From assembly GCA_945902775.1 (NCBI GenBank), contig CAMDMY010000029.1, forward strand, positions 1 through 32,062: DNA of 32,062 nucleotides, read 5' to 3'. Positions 27,716 to 32,062 of this stretch are shown in pieces. The stretch's first letter is position 1. Every line of letters begins with the position of its first letter. The stretch is from Chryseobacterium gleum (lineage in GTDB: Bacteria > Bacteroidota > Bacteroidia > Flavobacteriales_D > Crocinitomicaceae). The notes under the pieces are model-generated. The model did not search any database. It had not been told where the DNA came from and saw only the letters and a program-made list of their open reading frames with translations. A program made the translations under genes and the position numbers.

Positions 27716-28618
27716 ATGAATGTTTTAAGTTTAGTTAATTTTTTAGAACCTCTTTCGTTAACTATTGTAAACGAAGAAAGTATTTTAGAGGTTCGAAGTA
27801 TAGATGATGAAGATTTTAAAAGTACGAGTTTAGGATGGTGTTCTATAAAAAAATTAGATTTACTATTAAAAGTAAAGTCAGGTACAGTTTTATTAAATTC
27901 TGAATTAGCTGAAAATTATTTAACTATAAATTCCTCATTTCCTTTCAATGCAATTATTGTAGAAAATCCTCGAAAATCATTTGCAGAAGTATTAAGACAT
28001 TTTTTTATTGAGGAAAGTGAATGGAAAGGAATACATTCGACTTCAACAATTCATCCAAGTGTTGTTTTCGATGAAAATCTAATTACAATTGAACCAAATG
28101 TTGTTTTAGAGAAAAATATCCGAATAGGGAAACGTGTTTATATTGGGGCAAACACTGTAATTAAATCAGGAACAATAATCGGCGATGACGTTAAAATTGG
28201 TTCAAACAATACAATTGGAGGAGTAGGTTTTGGCTATGAACCAAACGAAGAGGGTATGTATGAATTAATTCCTCATTTGGGAAATGTTATTTTACATGAT
28301 AAAGTTGAAGTCGGTAATAATACATGTATTGATAGAGCTGTTTTAGGGTCTACTGTTTTAGAGTCAGAAGTAAAAGTTGATAATCTTGTTCACATAGCAC
28401 ATGGAGTTCGAATTGGTTCTAATAGTCTTGTTATAGCACATGCAATGATTGCAGGTAGTGTTCAAATCGGTAAAAACACTTGGGTTTCGCCTTCTGCTTC
28501 AATAAAGCAAAAATTGATAATTGGAGATAATGCACTTGTAGGAATGGGAAGTGTAGTTCTAAAAAATGTTGAAGATGGTGCAATCGTTGTAGGTGTTCCA
28601 GCAAAGAAAATAAATTAG
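27716..28618 (+). CDS. LpxD-like UDP-sugar N-acyltransferase
   Basis: This is a left-handed beta-helix acyltransferase of 300 residues, started at ATG 27716 because the upstream TTG at 27710 overlaps the previous stop codon. The N-terminal 100 residues resemble the uridine-binding domain of LpxD, ending in AIIVENPRKSFAEVLRHFF. The helix then shows GGVGFGYEPNE, VEVGNNTCIDRAVLG and VHIAHGVRIG, where H229 matches the catalytic His of LpxD. It is shorter than LpxD (about 340) and ends in VVGVPAKKIN, as sugar acetyltransferases do, lacking LpxD's C-terminal helices. Located in a polysaccharide operon beside a PIG-L deacetylase, it more likely N-acylates a polysaccharide precursor than lipid A. A role in lipid A cannot be excluded. 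Confidence 0.8.
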   Translation: MNVLSLVNFLEPLSLTIVNEESILEVRSIDDEDFKSTSLGWCSIKKLDLLLKVKSGTVLLNSELAENYLTINSSFPFNAIIVENPRKSFAEVLRHFFIEESEWKGIHSTSTIHPSVVFDENLITIEPNVVLEKNIRIGKRVYIGANTVIKSGTIIGDDVKIGSNNTIGGVGFGYEPNEEGMYELIPHLGNVILHDKVEVGNNTCIDRAVLGSTVLESEVKVDNLVHIAHGVRIGSNSLVIAHAMIAGSVQIGKNTWVSPSASIKQKLIIGDNALVGMGSVVLKNVEDGAIVVGVPAKKIN

Positions 28619-28619
28619 G

Positions 28620-29633
28620 ATGAAGTTATCTGTTATTATACCTTGTAGAAATGAAGTTAATTTTATTGAAGAGTGTATAGAATCGATTTATTCTAATGAT
28701 TTACCGCTAACTTGTGAATTGAATGTTATTATTGTCGATGGTTTAAGTGATGATGGTACAAGAGATAAGATAAAAACATTAAGTAATAGGTTTCCTAATT
28801 TGTTTTTAGTTGATAATAGACTTCAATTAACTCCTTTCGCTTTTAATTTAGGTATTCATTTTTCAAAAGCTGATTTCTATCAAATTATAGGTGCTAGACA
28901 CATTGTTTCAACTAATTATCTTTTTAAATCAATAGAGATATTACAAAAAGACTCCAGTGTTTGGTGTGTCGGAGGTAGGTTAATAAATGAGTATACAAAT
29001 GACTCTAGTAGAATAATTTCAAAAGCAATGGATACTTCTTTTGGTATGGGATTGGGTAATTTTAGGATACTAGATAAATCTGATTTTACCGATACAGTAA
29101 CCAGTCCTATGTATCCTTCATGGGTTTTCGATAAAATAGGATATTTTGATGAAGAATTAATTCGAAATCAAGATGATGATTTTAATTTTCGAGTAACAAA
29201 AGCAGGTGGGAAAATTTGGTTTGAACATGATATTTCATTAAGGTATTATGTTAGAGGTAATTATAAAGGATTATATAAGCAATTTTTTCAATATGGATAT
29301 TGGAAAGTTTTTGTAAATAAAAAACATGGAGAGGTAACTACTTTAAGGCAATTAGTACCACCTTTCTTTGTATTATATCTTTTTATTTTACCATTTATTT
29401 TAATGTTTAGCTTGATTTTTGGATCAATTTTTTCAATAGGTTTAATTTTATATGTTTTTTTAGCAGCTATAGTTGCTTTTAAAAAATCATTAGCTATTAA
29501 AGAGTTTTTCGGAATATTTAAAACATTTCCTATATTACATTTTAGTTACGGAATTGGTTATTTACAAGGAATAGTTCATTTTTTAATTTTAGGTAAAAAA
29601 CCATCGAATAAACAAAAAAGTTTGTCAAGATAA
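28620..29633 (+). CDS. GT2 family glycosyltransferase with C-terminal membrane helices
   Basis: This is an inverting GT-A glycosyltransferase of 337 residues. It begins MKLSVIIPCRNEVNFIEECI, followed by the nucleotide-binding aspartates in IIVDGLSDDGT and the catalytic-base region RNQDDDFNFRVTKAGG (about residues 180-195). Two or three membrane helices follow at about residues 245-290, then a short tail. The overall layout resembles ExoA-type succinoglycan glycosyltransferases. Where the usual D-x-D metal motif is expected the sequence has GARH, as is common in this subgroup. The start codon is one base after the stop codon of the LpxD-like gene, so translation is probably coupled. Confidence 0.87.
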   Translation: MKLSVIIPCRNEVNFIEECIESIYSNDLPLTCELNVIIVDGLSDDGTRDKIKTLSNRFPNLFLVDNRLQLTPFAFNLGIHFSKADFYQIIGARHIVSTNYLFKSIEILQKDSSVWCVGGRLINEYTNDSSRIISKAMDTSFGMGLGNFRILDKSDFTDTVTSPMYPSWVFDKIGYFDEELIRNQDDDFNFRVTKAGGKIWFEHDISLRYYVRGNYKGLYKQFFQYGYWKVFVNKKHGEVTTLRQLVPPFFVLYLFILPFILMFSLIFGSIFSIGLILYVFLAAIVAFKKSLAIKEFFGIFKTFPILHFSYGIGYLQGIVHFLILGKKPSNKQKSLSR

Positions 29634-29659
29634 TTGTAAATTAGCAAAAAAAAACAATA

Positions 29660-30874
29660 ATGATTCCATTTTCACCTCCTCGTATTGATCAGAAAATAAT
29701 TGATGAAGTTACTCTTGCTTTAAAATCGGGTTGGATTACTACTGGACCAAGAACAAAGTTATTTGAGAAAAAAATAACTGAATATTGTGGCAATAAAAGT
29801 ACCGTTGCGTTAAATTCGGCAACTGCTGGATTAGAGTTGATTTTGAGATGGTTTGGTGTTAAAGAAGGGGATGAGGTTATTTTACCAGCATATACTTATT
29901 GTGCTACCGCTAATGTAGTTATTCATTGTGGAGCAACACCTGTTTTTGTAGATGTAAATTCAACTGATTTTAATATATCGGTTTCGGAAATTGAAAAAGC
30001 CATCACCTCAAAAACAAAAGTGATAATGCCGGTTGATTTTGCTGGTGTACCTTGTGATTTTAGTGAGATTAATTCTTTAGTTAAAAGGGACGATATTGTA
30101 TCTAAGTTTGAAGCATCAACTGAAGAACAGTCTAATCTTGGTCGAATTTTAGTGTTGTCTGATGCGGCACATTCTTTTGGAGCATTATATAACGGAAAAG
30201 TTGCAGGTAATTTGACGGATGTTTCCGTATTTTCATTTCATGCCGTTAAAAATTTGACTACAGCAGAGGGCGGAGCAATTGCTTTAAATTTCCCTGAACC
30301 ATTTGATAATGAAGAATTATATAAAAAATTCTGTATTACTTCGTTACATGGACAAAATAAAGATGCTTTAGCTAAAACTCAAAAAGGGAATTGGAAGTAT
30401 GATGTTGTAGAAGCTGGATATAAATGTAATATGACAGATATTTCTGCAGCTATAGGACTAATAGAGCTTGAAAGATACAAAGATGATACTTTGGTAAAAA
30501 GAAAGTATATTTTCGATATGTTTAATTCTGAGTTATCAAAGTATGATTGGGCTGAATTACCAGAATATGAAACTAGCTCAAAGACATCCTCCTATCATTT
30601 ATTTCCTTTAAGAATAAAGAATATTTCAGAGGAGCAGAGAGATGAGATGATAAAAAGAATATTTGATGAAGATGTTTCCGTAAATGTTCATTTTATCCCG
30701 GTTCCGATGTTGTCATTCTACGTTAACAAAGGATACGATATTAAAAAATATCCGGTAACATTAGATAATTTTAAGAGAGAAATATCTTTACCTGTTTTTT
30801 ATGATTTAACTGATGAGCAAATAGCGAAAGTTATAAATTCTGTTGTAAAATCCGTAAAATCTGTTATCAATTGA
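29660..30874 (+). CDS. DegT/DnrJ/EryC1 family sugar aminotransferase
   Basis: This is a PLP-dependent aminotransferase of 404 residues, likely converting a nucleotide 4-keto (or 3-keto) sugar to an amino sugar with glutamate as donor. Family marks are GWITTGPRTKLFEKKI at the N-terminus, NSATAGLELILR for phosphate binding, PAYTYCATANVV, D168 in SDAAHSFGA contacting the PLP ring, and the Schiff-base lysine K197 in FHAVKNLTTAEGG. The C-terminal part has VNVHFIPVP. It overlaps the PglC-like gene by four bases, and this pairing is seen in bacillosamine-type pathways (PglE with PglC). No matching 4,6-dehydratase is in the window; it may lie downstream. Confidence 0.92.
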   Translation: MIPFSPPRIDQKIIDEVTLALKSGWITTGPRTKLFEKKITEYCGNKSTVALNSATAGLELILRWFGVKEGDEVILPAYTYCATANVVIHCGATPVFVDVNSTDFNISVSEIEKAITSKTKVIMPVDFAGVPCDFSEINSLVKRDDIVSKFEASTEEQSNLGRILVLSDAAHSFGALYNGKVAGNLTDVSVFSFHAVKNLTTAEGGAIALNFPEPFDNEELYKKFCITSLHGQNKDALAKTQKGNWKYDVVEAGYKCNMTDISAAIGLIELERYKDDTLVKRKYIFDMFNSELSKYDWAELPEYETSSKTSSYHLFPLRIKNISEEQRDEMIKRIFDEDVSVNVHFIPVPMLSFYVNKGYDIKKYPVTLDNFKREISLPVFYDLTDEQIAKVINSVVKSVKSVIN

Positions 30875-31458
30875 AACGAATTTTTGACATTCTAGTCTCT
30901 GGGTTGATTTTGATTTTTTTCCTTCCTTTTGGATTATTATTTTCATTTTTAATTATTTTTGAAAGTAGAGGGGGAATATTTTATAGACAACAAAGAATTG
31001 GAAAAAACAACACTCCTTTTAAATTGTTTAAATTCAGATCAATGCGAGTTGATGCTGATAAAAGCGGAAAATTAACGGTTGGGATGAGAGATTCTAGAAT
31101 AACCAAAGTGGGTTATTTTTTAAGAAAGTATAAATTGGATGAGTTCCCTCAATTTATAAATGTTTTTATTGGTCAAATGAGTATAGTAGGTCCGAGACCA
31201 GAAGTGAAAGAATACGTTGATTTATACAATGAAGAGCAGAGAAAAGTTTTAAATGTAAAACCTGGAATTACGGATTATGCCTCTTTAGAGTATTTTGATG
31301 AAAATGAATTATTAGGAAAGTCAGAAAACCCTCAAGAGACGTATATTAAAGAAATCATGCCGGCTAAATTAGAATTAAATAAAAAGTATTTATCTAATCC
31401 AACCATTTCTCATGATATATCAATTATGTGGAAGACATTTATGAAAATGATTAAGTAA
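30871..31458 (+). CDS. PglC-type initiating sugar-phosphate transferase
   Basis: This is a monotopic phosphoglycosyl transferase of 195 residues that moves a sugar-1-phosphate from UDP-sugar to polyprenyl phosphate, the first membrane step of polysaccharide assembly. It has an N-terminal membrane-dipping segment (ILVSGLILIFFLPFGLLFSF, residues 7-26), then FYRQQRIGKNNTPFKLFKFRSM. The catalytic Asp-Glu pair is D90-E91 in KLDEFPQF, followed by GQMSIVGPRPE and VKPGITDYASL. The size fits the minimal PglC/WecP-like form without the WbaP extension. The start is TTG at 30871, overlapping the aminotransferase stop codon (TTGA); no ATG is available before the conserved region. Confidence 0.93.
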   Translation: MKRIFDILVSGLILIFFLPFGLLFSFLIIFESRGGIFYRQQRIGKNNTPFKLFKFRSMRVDADKSGKLTVGMRDSRITKVGYFLRKYKLDEFPQFINVFIGQMSIVGPRPEVKEYVDLYNEEQRKVLNVKPGITDYASLEYFDENELLGKSENPQETYIKEIMPAKLELNKKYLSNPTISHDISIMWKTFMKMIK

Positions 31459-31472
31459 TCTAATTATAAGTA

Positions 31473-32062
31473 ATGAAAAAGTACAGATTTTTGTTATTTA
31501 TTCTCCCCGTTATTTTTTTCTTTCTTTACTATTTTTGGCCAATCCGTAAGGATACTCTCAAAGTACTTTTTATAGGGAATAGTTATACGTATCGAAATGA
31601 AATGCCGTCTATTTTTGAGGGAATTGCTATTTCAAAAGGTAAAAAAGTGTATGTTGACGATTGTACTTTAGGAAAAGCAACTTTAGCTATTCAATCAAAA
31701 AGATTTGCACTGAAAAATGCAATTTCGAAAGAGAAATGGGATGTTGTAATCATTCAAGGTTCAAGCAGAGATTTTGTTAAAGATTCATCAATTATAGTTA
31801 AGAAGACGAAGCCCGCTTTAGAAAAAATCATTAAAGCTGTTCAAAAAAACAATCCATCTACCAAAATGTTGTTTTATATGACTTGGGGCTATCGAAACGG
31901 TTTTAAACCTATTGATGAGGTAAATACCTTTGAAAAAATGTCAAACTTAATTGAGAAAAGGTATTTAGGTTTGTATAAAACCTATGATATCGGGGTAGTA
32001 CCTGTAGGGATGGTTTGGAAAGATGTTCGAAAAAAGAGGGATGATGTTGTTTTGTATGTTAA
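31473..32062 (+). CDS. SGNH-type hydrolase, 3' end beyond window
   Basis: The frame is open from ATG 31473 to the window edge, giving 196 residues. An N-terminal membrane anchor or signal segment (YRFLLFILPVIFFFLYYFW) is followed by VLFIGNSYTYRNEMPSI, which fits block I of SGNH/GDSL hydrolases with the nucleophile serine in GNS, and by VVIIQGSSRD. These features resemble DUF4886-like SGNH proteins. The catalytic Asp-His block is past the edge. It lies 14 bases after the PglC-like gene in the same direction, so it is probably part of the polysaccharide operon, perhaps an esterase or O-acyl-handling enzyme. Confidence 0.7.
   Translation, partial: MKKYRFLLFILPVIFFFLYYFWPIRKDTLKVLFIGNSYTYRNEMPSIFEGIAISKGKKVYVDDCTLGKATLAIQSKRFALKNAISKEKWDVVIIQGSSRDFVKDSSIIVKKTKPALEKIIKAVQKNNPSTKMLFYMTWGYRNGFKPIDEVNTFEKMSNLIEKRYLGLYKTYDIGVVPVGMVWKDVRKKRDDVVLYV

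Noticed and set aside
16973-32062. Insertion sequence, phage, CRISPR or defence system inside the accessory locus
   Set aside because: No transposase, integrase, inverted repeat pair, regular repeat array or nuclease/defence domain was seen. All genes fit polysaccharide synthesis or modification.

Overview
The window looks like a chromosomal segment from a member of the Bacteroidota, most likely order Flavobacteriales. The evidence is its low GC content, the sequence character of RpoB, RpoC and EF-Tu, promoter-like sites of the Bacteroidota type (TTG, about 19 bp, TAnnTTTG), weak Shine-Dalgarno signals with several TTG/GTG starts, and the DUF3467-type gene directly after rpoC. I cannot place the family from sequence reading alone. 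All coding DNA is tightly packed and no gene-free stretch reaches 300 bases.

Region 1 (1-12.9 kb) is the conserved translation/transcription cluster, all on the plus strand: the 3' part of tuf, tRNA-Trp(CCA), secE, nusG, rplK, rplA, rplJ, rplL, rpoB, rpoC and a small DUF3467-type gene. Clear intrinsic terminators follow tuf and rpoC, and a bidirectional-looking one follows the DUF3467 gene. A hairpin separates rplL from rpoB, and a possible L1-binding leader precedes rplK.

Region 2 (12.9-17 kb) holds cell-envelope and division housekeeping genes. A minus-strand secreted M23 (LytM-type) peptidase is divergent from a plus-strand group: a small coiled-coil protein, zapA and, after a terminator, rny (RNase Y). 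The coiled-coil protein beside ZapA is a candidate structural counterpart of ZapB.

Region 3 (17-32 kb, running off the right edge) is a surface-polysaccharide (O-antigen-like) locus in unusually AT-rich DNA. It encodes a WbpP-like UDP-GlcNAc 4-epimerase, two Wzx-type flippases, a Wzy-like polymerase, a second NAD-dependent epimerase/dehydratase, GT4 and GT2 glycosyltransferases, a short NeuD/PglD-like acetyltransferase, an O-antigen ligase-type (Wzy_C) protein, a PIG-L-type deacetylase, an LpxD-like N-acyltransferase, a DegT-type sugar aminotransferase, a PglC-type initiating phosphoglycosyl transferase and a partial SGNH hydrolase. One gene runs against the others: a lipoprotein resembling a beta-propeller glycosidase, placed between the two flippases.

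A plausible joint role is synthesis of nucleotide sugars (4-epimerised, aminated, de-N-acetylated and re-N-acylated), loading of the first sugar phosphate on a polyprenyl carrier by the PglC-like enzyme, elongation by the glycosyltransferases, flipping, polymerisation and ligation. The least ordinary part is the adjacent deacetylase plus LpxD-like acyltransferase pair, read together with the shortened NeuD-like enzyme. No mobile element, CRISPR array or defence system is visible, and I found no clearly new type of system.
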